A stretch of 64,000 nucleotides of DNA from Trileptium ribeirensis (Eukaryota; Nematoda; Enoplea; Enoplida; Thoracostomopsidae): positions 1 to 64,000 of the forward strand of contig JASANE010020113.1 of NCBI GenBank assembly GCA_030248225.1, given 5' to 3'. This document shows, piece after piece, positions 57,001-64,000 of this stretch. Every line of letters begins with the position of its first letter. Positions within the stretch are counted from its first letter, which is position 1. A program made the position numbers and the translations under genes. The notes under the pieces were generated by a model. The model worked only from the letters and a program-made list of their open reading frames with translations, was not told the DNA's origin and did no database searches.

Positions 57001-59386
57001 AAAAGGAAACGATTCCGCAGTCATTTTTCAAGAGTAACATTGTATACCCGGCGTTCCCATAAAAATGTAACAGAATTTTCGAGCACCCCCGTAGTTCGGC
57101 AGCTCTTAGGAAGTCATGCCCCTAAGATAAATTTTAGCTCCGCCTCTGGTCAACCCTCCCAGCAGCCCCATGTATTTTGCGGTGACATAAAACGACTGTA
57201 TTAATAAAAACGGTTATAACAAAACTCATTACTATTGCATATATTTCGACTATTCATGACAAAATTCGAAACGAAATGAAGCGTCGAATATACGCATTTC
57301 TAATAGGTATTTAATGAAAATACCACAAAACAGCTAAATACATGCTGTATATGCATGAAAAAGCAATGTAATTAAAGACCTCCAGCTCAACACCTCCCTT
57401 TCAGGTAAAATTTTGGTCCAGTGGAGAGGCTACAATACACCCGTTTAATTCATATAATACTTTAGGTAAAATGCCTCGAACAGTGGAAATTTAAAAATTT
57501 TAAGTGAATTTGTTGCTTATGTACGGTGATCTGTTACGTAAGCCATCAAACATATTGATTTCATTGTTTTAAATCTACTTTGGACATATAATTACACAAC
57601 ATTCGAAACGATGTAAGGAAGTTAAAAATGCTCGGATTTAACTTAAAATGTTATTGTTAATCAATTCAATTATGTTAACGCGAAATTATTAATGTTATTG
57701 TCATTATGTATTGACGGCGTACTATAATTATAGTTCTGAAACTTTGCAGGGTGGTCAGAGAGCTCAAGTTGGCAGGTCAAAACAGTAATTGAGTGAAGAT
57801 AGTTGCGTTCGCTTCGTCTTTCCCCGGTGTGCGTTTCCGGTGTCCCGAACTACTCCAAAAACGAAGTCAGTTCTAGGGTCAATCATTTTCGAAGCTCAGT
57901 ATATATTAATTTTTAGGAACTGTGATTAATTTATACGTATAACGTAATGTTAACGGTGGCGAAAAGCAAATAATCGCAACCCCCGTGATCAAATCCTGCG
58001 GGGCGAAACTGACATTTCTGGGTCATGGCGAAATAAGCCGGTTCAGACCCCCCCCCCCGACGTTGGAAACCCGGCCAAAATTGTGTACTGTCAGCATAAT
58101 AATTATTGTTGCTGTTAGTAGTTGCATTTTTATGCATGCCAAAAATTATGTGCTGAATGTAATAACTCTTGCCCTCTTCGTGTTGTTTATAGTTTTTTTG
58201 AGTTTGTAATTTTGTTGTGTTATTTTTGCAACTGCTTGATATTGTCGGCTTTACTTGCCAATATGTACTAAACTCCGTCGCATAAATTCAACGTCAGTTA
58301 TAGTCACCGTTTTCAGTATATATTTCTGCCTTATTCGTCGGCAAGAACAACAGCTGTGCTGTACAGTACGCGACAGACATGACTGTCGCGTTTCGAAATA
58401 GCAGCGAGCAAGCAGAATCCGAGCAGCGGTCATTTCTGACGGGTACTGCAGCATATTCAATTAAGACAACTAAACAATAAAGCACTAATTCCTACTTCAA
58501 CGTTTAGGTCAGCAACAACCTTGTCCATTTCATTGCACTTCTGGTCACCGATTGTACGAATCCAATATGCTTTCACGCCATCCACTAGTTGGGACCAAAA
58601 TTTGACAGCCAAACTAGATATTATTGTTTTCATTTTGAGTGCTGAATGAGGTACAATTCGATACGCAACGACCAATCGGCGCGCCGTGCTCCCTTTCGTA
58701 ACAATACGTCTTCTTCCTTCAGAACCAGTGTATTTGCTGCTATCGACAAAGCCATCGCTGATGGGGGCAAAACCATACTGCGTATTTAACTTCAACTGTT
58801 TTTCAACAATGTCCAACACGTCTGACTGCATTCCAGAATCGTGGCCGCAAAAAACCGATACCGTCGGAACTAACGGCTCAATAAATGAATTGAATGAATT
58901 TGTCGACGGTGAACTACCCTGGCCCGAAGAACCGTTAGAATGATTGCCTATATTCGCAATTCTCCTTTTAGACTCACAGCGAAAATCACTGATGTCCAAA
59001 AATGCGATTACTTCATCAACTAAATTACTTGTGTGGCGAGCAATAATCGCCCGTACGGTTTCTTCAATACGCTCACAATGCTCACAAAACAACTGATAGC
59101 GAATCAGGGTCGCCTGCTCATTTTGATCTTTTAATTTATTGTGCTTTTTGTAAGGAGCATCCATATTATCTCTTTTTTCCCAAATGTTCGTTTCAGATGG
59201 TTCTTGTGTTTCGTAATCGGTGACGGATACAGCTGAAGACTTCGACCATGCAAGCTGCTTTTTTGCGCCCGATAATATAACAAATTCTTGACAGCAATTG
59301 TGGACAAATTCATCTTTCGGGTTCAAACGTCGCTTGGTGCCAAGTCGGAATACAACCGGTTGCTCCAACAACGAGGCTTCTTCCAT
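46668..59386 (-). CDS. ORC3: ORC3, origin recognition complex subunit 3, three coding exons (whole gene span)
   Basis: The product is 957 aa from exons 59,386-58,496, 56,778-56,158 and 48,029-46,668; every junction is phase 0. ORC3 is part of the six-subunit complex that binds replication origins and loads MCM2-7; it has an AAA+-like fold without ATPase motifs, and none is seen here. Family landmarks: VVFRLGTKRR near residue 11; PTVSVFCGHDS near 175; MFIVIIESIESFDPTVLDDILML in exon 2, the ORC3 Walker-B-like strand region; FNIDGIIK|AFKLTMLHHFA spanning the exon 2-3 junction; LEYLPPSPWGRSIHSVYMSC; and the C-terminal winged-helix PDVCGVFQVL...LAVAELQLMGFIK. It is longer than human ORC3 (about 711 aa) through polar insertions. 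The ATG follows an in-frame TAA. Intron 2 (8.1 kb) carries a LINE. Confidence 0.93.
49808..50057 (+). repeat. 250-bp tandem duplication inside the LINE, unit 1
   Basis: GAACAAATTCAAGGTGTTCAG to GATATCAAGTGGCC, repeated almost base for base at 50,059-50,310. It covers part of the endonuclease domain. Confidence 0.9.
50059..50310 (+). repeat. 250-bp tandem duplication inside the LINE, unit 2
   Basis: Second unit, offset 251 bp from the first. It reads on into the rest of the endonuclease (IIGDFN follows directly). Confidence 0.9.
50735..51270 (+). repeat. Direct repeats flanking an inverted segment inside the LINE
   Basis: 50,737-50,883 and 51,113-51,270 are direct copies (CTCAAAAACTTAAAAGTTCC ... 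CATATAAAGAACATAGGG). Between them, 50,884-51,085 is the reverse complement of the RT segment at 51,905-52,100 (TTTTCATGGCTGGATCGCCG). This records a complex insertion or repair event. Confidence 0.85.
53181..54230. other. ORC3 intron 2, between LINE and palindromic repeats
   Basis: AT-rich intronic DNA without a recognised feature. Confidence 0.5.
54232..54500. repeat. Tandem units with ATGAGACC...GGTCTCAT inverted ends
   Basis: Two units (54,232-54,320 and 54,393-54,492) read TGCTCTATAA.ATGAGACCAATAA ... TTTTGGTGTAT..TGGGTCTCATA. A partial third lies at about 54,567-54,600. Each unit is an imperfect palindrome of about 65-90 bp and the spacing is about 163 bp. Confidence 0.65.
54601..55865. 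other. ORC3 intron 2, right part
   Basis: No recognised gene or element. The 72-codon frame at 55,072-55,290 has no family signature. Confidence 0.5.
55866..55996 (+). repeat. Dispersed repeat, copy 2 (partner of 46,288)
   Basis: TTTTAAATCCACTGTACCTTCATTTC...TCGAAGAAAAGGTTCTGG matches copy 1 at roughly 80-85% by eye, but its GGTTCC tract is degenerate. It lies about 160 bp past the ORC3 exon 2 donor. Confidence 0.6.
55995..56080. repeat. AT dinucleotide microsatellite
   Basis: TATATA-rich tract with an uninterrupted (TA)n run at about 56,032-56,056, in ORC3 intron 2 close to exon 2. Confidence 0.9.
56158..56778 (-). CDS. ORC3: ORC3 exon 2
   Basis: It starts after TTTTTTAG with IFDRVSSYQPSTLSGLIDAY, 48 codons before the first internal Met, and ends FNIDGIIK at donor AAG|GTAAGTG. 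It encodes 207 residues covering the AAA+-like core. Confidence 0.92.
56779..58495. other. ORC3 intron 1
   Basis: 1.7-kb AT-rich intron. A fragment at 57,080-57,180 (CACCCCCGTAGTTCGGCAGC, TCATGCCCCTAAGATAAATTTTAG) resembles a reversed family 2 arm, and an 11-base C run occurs at 58,048-58,058 within a GC-rich patch. No gene is seen. Confidence 0.5.
58496..59386 (-). CDS. ORC3: ORC3 exon 1
   Basis: It encodes residues 1-297, starting MEEASLLEQPVVFRLG. It contains a serine/asparagine-rich insertion (SNGSSGQGSSPSTNSFNSF) before PTVSVFCGHDS, and ends VADLNVE at donor GAA|GTAGGAA in phase 0. A 63-bp intron-like gap (59,479-59,417) lies in the presumed 5' UTR. Confidence 0.88.
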
Positions 59387-59479
59387 GGTTTAGTCAAGAT
59401 CACTAATATAGTGGTGCTAAACATTAAAAGCATTAGGTTATGTAATCAAACAAACATAAACTGCAATTATATTACTCAC

Positions 59480-59667
59480 TAGAAACAGCTTTGTCTCTCG
59501 CTCGAAAAGTCATGCGCATACGAAAGTAAAATTATGTTTTCAACCTTACTAGCGACAAAATCACTGACGATTTGCTCGAGAATACTTAATTTATTGCCAA
59601 AATCACTGACTCGTTCAAAGACGCAATCGAGAGTGCAGACTTTCTCAGACGTAACACAACTATTTAG
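59480..59667 (-). other. Candidate upstream exon (ORC3 5' UTR or unknown coding exon)
   Basis: It is bounded by ACTAAATAG (acceptor-like) and a strong donor CTA|GTGAGTAAT. A 63-bp intron-like gap ends TTTAATGTTTAG, 31 nt before the ORC3 ATG. An open frame across it reads CVTSEKVCTLDCVFERVSDF and on, but stops at the donor, and the ORC3 frame has TAA before its ATG, so it cannot extend ORC3 itself. It could be a non-coding leader exon or the end of another gene. Confidence 0.35.
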
Positions 59668-60261
59668 TATGTTCAATGTAAAACAAACTGCATCTTAGCT
59701 ATTTTCGCAACTATCCATCTGAAATACTCAAAACTTCAAATCTCAAATGCAATTTTGTGAATTTCACCAAAAAATCAATCCGTACCTAAATGCATTAAGA
59801 AAATACACATATAATAAATAATGTATATATATAATTTGTACGACATAGTTGCACCGTGTTAGCATTAGTGATGGGTAAGAAAGATACATGCATGACTTTG
59901 TATCCGCGGCAAAAATTAACGTGTAGAATATGCGCCATAAAGCGGCATCGAAAAAGACGGGGGAGGGGTTCAATGACTAAAATCAATAAGGTTTACATTT
60001 GTTAGGAAAATTCGGACAGGAATTCATTGGTGCAACGCCAACAAGAAGACAGGTGCACAATTATGAGTTTCATTATGCATAGAATAAAAGCATTTGCGAA
60101 AAATTACTTACTATGAGTGAAACACACAGGCAAAACCTAAACGCTATTTGAGAAAACTCCGCCAAATTGCCCTATTTAATTTATTACACCCATTTTAGAA
60201 CACTTTGAAAGCAAAATGATTCCATTTAAAAATGTCACGTTTTCCACTGATGTTCAAAGGT
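59668..60261. other. Stretch between ORC3 and the F-box pseudogene
   Basis: AT-rich DNA. A segment ATTAGTGATGGG at 59,865 recurs at 44,657, hinting at a shared dispersed repeat start. No gene supported. Confidence 0.45.
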
Positions 60262-60480
60262 TTCCATGTAACTCGCTACATTCGACATAAACGCGATCAG
60301 TGATTTCGAAGGGAATAATTTGCAAATCCTGCGCGACTTTACAACTGCTTTACGGCCTCAGGTTTGCTTGCGCCCGCAACGATAAAGTTGTATTCCCTTA
60401 AGAACGCTTCCAAATGACGTTTTAGCAATTTTAACGGAGCAACTTACCACTCATATGAATAATTATTTAATATTTCAATT
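60262..60480. repeat. 219-bp tandem duplication, distal unit
   Basis: ATGTAACTCGCTACATTCGAC to the ATTTAATATTT end. On the minus strand one frame is open for over 30 codons (PLKLLKRHLEAFLREYNFIV...), whereas the proximal unit has two stops in that frame. Confidence 0.9.
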
Positions 60481-60700
60481 TTCTATGTAACTCGCTACAT
60501 TCGACATAAACGCGATCAGTGATTTCGAAGGGAATAATTTGCAAATCCTGCGCGACTTTACAACTATTTTACGACCTCAGGTTTGCTTGCGCCCGCAACG
60601 ATAAAGTTGTATTCCCTTCAGAACTCTTCCAAATGACGTTTTAGCAATTTTAACGGAGCAACTTATCGCTCACATGAATAAATATTTAATATTTAAATTT
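60481..60700. repeat. 219-bp tandem duplication, proximal unit
   Basis: Close copy of the distal unit with about a dozen substitutions. It abuts the 3' end of the F-box/LRR pseudogene, so a duplicated terminal exon is possible. Confidence 0.9.
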
Positions 60701-60717
60701 ACAGGTGACAATGCACC

Positions 60718-62006
60718 ATTCAGAATTGTAACAGATTCGCGACAGGAAGGTGAATTAAAATCTGAGAAATTACAGTTTAGAACCAAATCCGGGTAGCCGT
60801 TCCCAAATCGGGATCTTGCTAAGGTCTGCAGAATATCAGGGTGAATTTTGCAGTCAGGTAGGTGAAGTTCACGAAGTTCGGGAGTCCAAGCGGATAACGT
60901 TCTAAGATTGTTTCAGCCAAATTCTTCTCTTATAATACACTATATCGAAACCAACGCAGCTCTCGACAACCGTGCTGGTCCAAACTACTTCAAAACCCCG
61001 TTACCTAAAGAGAAAATCCTGTAAATCGTGCAACTCAAAGAGTGCTAACGTGCCAGCTATACATTCCAGATGGTCATATCTCAGCTCCAGTACGTCTAAA
61101 CGCAATCTTAGTGATTTTGCCAATTTTGACGATGACACCACATCGAAAAAATTTGGAAATGCCATACAAGATATTTCCAGCACCACTAGCCTGTTCAACC
61201 GTTCCATCTGAATAAAAGTATTGTTACTCAAAGCAGAGCAGTTGATAAGCGACAGAGTTTGTAGACTTTCGGGACAAGCAGCAAGTTGTTTATACAAGAA
61301 TTTCCAAGATAAATATTGCGTAATTTAACGCGTTGCATTGTGGCAAACCGTTTATTGTGGGACGTCGCGAACAGTTTCTTCGGTATGATACAATCAATGA
61401 GTTCAATAGAAAAAAGTTGCGGTAAAGACGTCGCAAAATGTACCCTAACCCAATTTATCGTTAGATCTAACGAATGCTATCTTATGTAGCCGGGCCATCC
61501 CCGCACGAGGACTCTTAACAAATCGTCAGTGACAATCCGACACCATTCTAAACGAAAATCTTCAACAAAGGGACATATGTCACATAGAATTTTAATCGCA
61601 TCAAGAAAGGTTAGGGTAGATCCACAACTGCCAATCGAAACTGCGACCAAACTCTCAAGCGGAACCGGAAAGAACGTCATAAAACAATTGGGCAAAGCAT
61701 ACTATCGGAAACAGCCTCCACTGGCAAAGATTTGATGTTTTTAGCACGTAATGACCAAAATTCAGCGAGCGACCGACACTTGTCAGCATTTTTGGACAAC
61801 GCGCTGTGGACGTATAACGAAAACCGAAGATGATCCCATAGACGATTGTTGTTGTACGAAAAATGGCACCATCCGCGGCAAACTGACACAACGTATTTTA
61901 ATAGCTCGGCCGCATTAAATTTCGCAAAAATATGAGTAAACACAAGGTTTGGTTGACATGAAGTGATATCAAAATTGTTGTTAGCAATTAGCCTAGGTTG
62001 TGTCAT
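60718..62006 (-). pseudogene. F-box/leucine-rich-repeat protein gene, decayed
   Basis: From ATG 62,006 the reading begins with a short lead, then an F-box-like segment (NLVFTHIFAKFNAAELLKYV..VCRGW....RLWDHLRF) at residues about 20-62. Leucine-rich repeats follow (LESLVAVSIGSCG; FVEDFRLEWC; LPQLFSIELIDC; ESLQTLSLINCSAL; LRTLSAWTPELRELHLPDC). F-box/LRR proteins are substrate receptors of SCF ubiquitin ligases. The frame is broken: TGA at 61,677-61,679 with a frame change, TAG at 61,477-61,479, a frame change near 61,283, TAA at 61,001-61,003, and further breaks near 60,930-60,880. Short introns do not explain these. Neighbouring ORC3 is intact, so assembly error is less likely. Confidence 0.7.
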
Positions 62007-62183
62007 AGTTTCTTGGATATTACGGCTTAAAATACAAATATACAGGAAATATTATTTTGACATTCGAGTTCTATATCAATATCGCCCAGGTCAAGATAAA
62101 AAAAGAGGTGCGCCCAGATTGGAGGAAAAACAAAAGGCAGGGGCCGAGCGGGGGTCGTGAAGAAAGCAAATAGCTCACCGAAA
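62007..62183. other. Spacer upstream of the F-box pseudogene
   Basis: Short AT-rich sequence with no recognised feature. Confidence 0.4.
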
Positions 62184-62460
62184 TTAGCAACCAGCCACTG
62201 CGACACTCTTGACAATTGATGCTGACGAGGCACAATAACCACTTGATGCTAACGCGAGCCAACCGACACGACAGCCAATTGGGTTTGAACAGAGCCAGAC
62301 GACCCGATAACCGATTGGTGTTGACGAGTACCAGACGACACGATAGCCGCGTTGACGAGTACCAGACGACACGATAGCCGTTTGGAAATGACTAGAGCTA
62401 GACGACCCGATAGCCGCTTAGCGTTGATGAGAACCGACTGATACGGCAAACGATAGCCGC
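62184..62460. repeat. Minisatellite, degenerate ~27-50-bp units
   Basis: Repeats of the kind GTTGACGAGTACCAGACGACACGATAGCC recur from about 62,215 to 62,460. Two adjacent units (62,313-62,378) are nearly identical. The open frames through it on the minus strand are translated repeat. Confidence 0.75.
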
Positions 62461-62880
62461 AAGACGTGGTAAGCTACACGAACCGTTACAAGCAACTAGA
62501 CATTAGACGCGCTCCTGTCCGATGCACTCTTGTGAAAACCTCAACAAGCCAATATTGAAAGCTGAATCACACAAACTTCGTATATTCGTCGAAACTGTTA
62601 CAATGATCGAAGAAAGTTAAGTTCTATGAGCAAAGAAAGATCCCTCCGCAATATTGTCATTATAATATAGTATTTCGGGTATATATAAATCACTGAAACT
62701 TGTACAATTGTGCACACTCGGAATTGGGATGCACCCAATTACTTCGAGCCATAAGTATAGACCGCTGTTTCAACTTTCATTCGCCATTTCAATCGTCGTC
62801 TTGTGCTGAAACAAAAAAAAACAAGAGCAGCACCCAATATTCAGCAAGTTCGTGGAATATCAATTTCACGACAGTCCCAC
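62461..62880 (-). other. Possible 3' LTR region of the BEL/Pao element
   Basis: Downstream of the pol frame (minus strand) a purine-rich GAGGTGGGA near 62,885 is followed by TGTCGTG, a possible polypurine tract and LTR start. A TTTATATATACC box lies near 62,682. The matching 5' LTR is outside the window, so this is unproven. Confidence 0.3.
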
Positions 62881-63038
62881 CTCGACGACGTAGCGTTATA
62901 AATGTTTGTACAAAGTGTTCCATAGGAAAATCATTACAGTTTGACCACACGAGAAATGCTATTTAAGCCTTGAACTAGCACATCTCGATGATTAGCGTTG
63001 AAATGACGCACACGTTGTTCCACCTCTTCGACTTCCTC

Positions 63039-64000
63039 TTATATAAATCCTTCAAAATCGACAGCTTCGTCGCCATCTGGATTCGCTGACATCGAATTAA
63101 CCCGGTCATAGCAATTATCGCTACTCGCTTGTGCTTCACCAGTTTCGCTTGCTTCATCACTGAACACCGTGCCTAGTTCCAGAGGAAACAGATGACAAAC
63201 TGATCGCCGGATGACATTACCATTCGGTTGCCGTACCTCTACTGAACGAACGTTACCATCAGCGCTTGTTATTAACCTCGTGATCCTACCCAGTTTCCAG
63301 GTCCCGCGTGGTACACTAGAGTCTTTAATGATGACGACTTCATTTAATCTAGGTATTGAATTTAACGCAAACCGTCTCTTCCTATGTTGACCGTGTCCTC
63401 GTTCCGGAAGACTACACAGGTACTCCCTCTTCCAGAAGTCCCATACAGCTGTCAGCGCTTGTATTTCCATAACCGTAAAACGTTCTTCGCGGCCATACCT
63501 AACCCGCTCACATCCAATGTGGGACTGGTTTCCGGAATTCCAGGAGCGAGACCTGCGATGAAATCAATCGGACGTAACGCGAATCCTGAATCGATGTCGC
63601 TATAAACATAAGTGATGGGACGGCTATTTGTAATAGCTTCAACTTCTGGTAGCAATGTGATAAACTCGGTAAGACAAAGTAGTCGTCGGCCGATGGCGAT
63701 ATTCAATGATCTTTTAACTATGGCAACTAGCCGCTCATATACCCCTCCCTGCCAGGGAGCAAATTCCGTTATAAATCTCCAACTAATACAGTTCTTTGCC
63801 GCGTATGATTGAACGTCATCGTCCTGAATGTAGTTCCGCCACATTTTATCGAAGACAGTTTTAACGGTGCTGAATTGAGGGGCATTATCACACAATATTT
63901 GGCTAGGTGTGCCACGCCTGGCAATGAATCGGATGAGACAATTCAGAAATTCACGAGCTGAACACCCCATTACCATCTCTAGATGCACGGCACGGACGGC
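63039..64000 (-). mobile_element. BEL/Pao LTR retrotransposon, 3' part of pol (integrase and C-terminal domain), truncated by window edge
   Basis: Two overlapping minus-strand frames are visible. The first (64,000 to 63,452) is an integrase core with AVHLEMV at the window edge, GTPSQILCDNAPQF, and SWRFITEFAPWQGGVYERLV, the signature including the catalytic Glu region of BEL/Pao integrases, then NSRPITY and LRPIDF. The second (63,470 to 63,039) holds FWKREYL and the post-integrase domain typical of BEL/Pao (VVIIKDSSVPRGTWKLGRI...LFPLE). The two are offset by a frame change near 63,460, so this copy is probably inactive. Reverse transcriptase and RNase H would lie beyond the right edge. Confidence 0.9.

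Noticed and set aside
62027..62449. Repetitive minus-strand frames with SSGTRQ/RVVW patterns
   Set aside because: Translation of the minisatellite.

Overview
This is a eukaryotic, invertebrate-animal window: AT-rich, gene-poor, with long introns and many transposable-element remnants (BEL/Pao LTR element, CR1/jockey-like and RTE-like LINEs, tRNA-derived SINEs, several MITE-like families). No bacterial or viral gene organisation is present. The BEL/Pao element, the F-box/LRR gene and the closely packed VMA21-PDCD2 pair would fit a helminth such as a nematode, but the taxon is inference only.

Three conserved housekeeping genes can be read through their splice junctions, all on the minus strand. 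From right to left these are ORC3 (origin recognition complex subunit 3; three coding exons, 59,386 to 46,668), VMA21 (V-ATPase assembly chaperone; two short exons, 34,537 to 31,964) and PDCD2 (ribosome-assembly MYND/PDCD2_C protein; four exons, 31,871 to 18,058). VMA21 stops only 92 bp before the PDCD2 start codon, with a good splice acceptor 9 nt before that ATG, so the two may share one polycistronic transcript resolved by trans-splicing. Upstream of ORC3 lies a decayed F-box/leucine-rich-repeat gene (62,006 to about 60,720) with several frameshifts and stops. The right edge holds the 3' part of a BEL/Pao retrotransposon pol gene on the minus strand.

Region by region: 1-16 kb is non-coding, with short GC-armed repeats, a SINE head, a tandem pair of 117-bp palindromic elements and other repeats. 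At 17-18 kb lies the first copy of a terminal-inverted-repeat element built from roughly 180-bp internal units, with further copies at 21.4-22.4 and 34.8-36.2 kb. 18-31.9 kb is PDCD2, whose introns carry an RTE LINE remnant and GC-armed MITEs. 32-34.5 kb is VMA21, with a SINE and a MITE in its intron. 34.8-46.6 kb is intergenic repeat DNA, including a 504-bp tandem duplication and an AT-rich fold-back element. 46.7-59.4 kb is ORC3; its 8.1-kb second intron holds a rearranged 4.7-kb LINE in the opposite orientation. 59.5-64 kb is the F-box pseudogene, a minisatellite and the BEL/Pao element.

Functionally, ORC3 acts in DNA replication licensing, VMA21 in V-ATPase assembly in the endoplasmic reticulum and PDCD2 in 40S ribosome biogenesis. 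Nothing links them in one pathway. The most notable biology is the VMA21-PDCD2 arrangement and the apparently uncharacterised repeat families.
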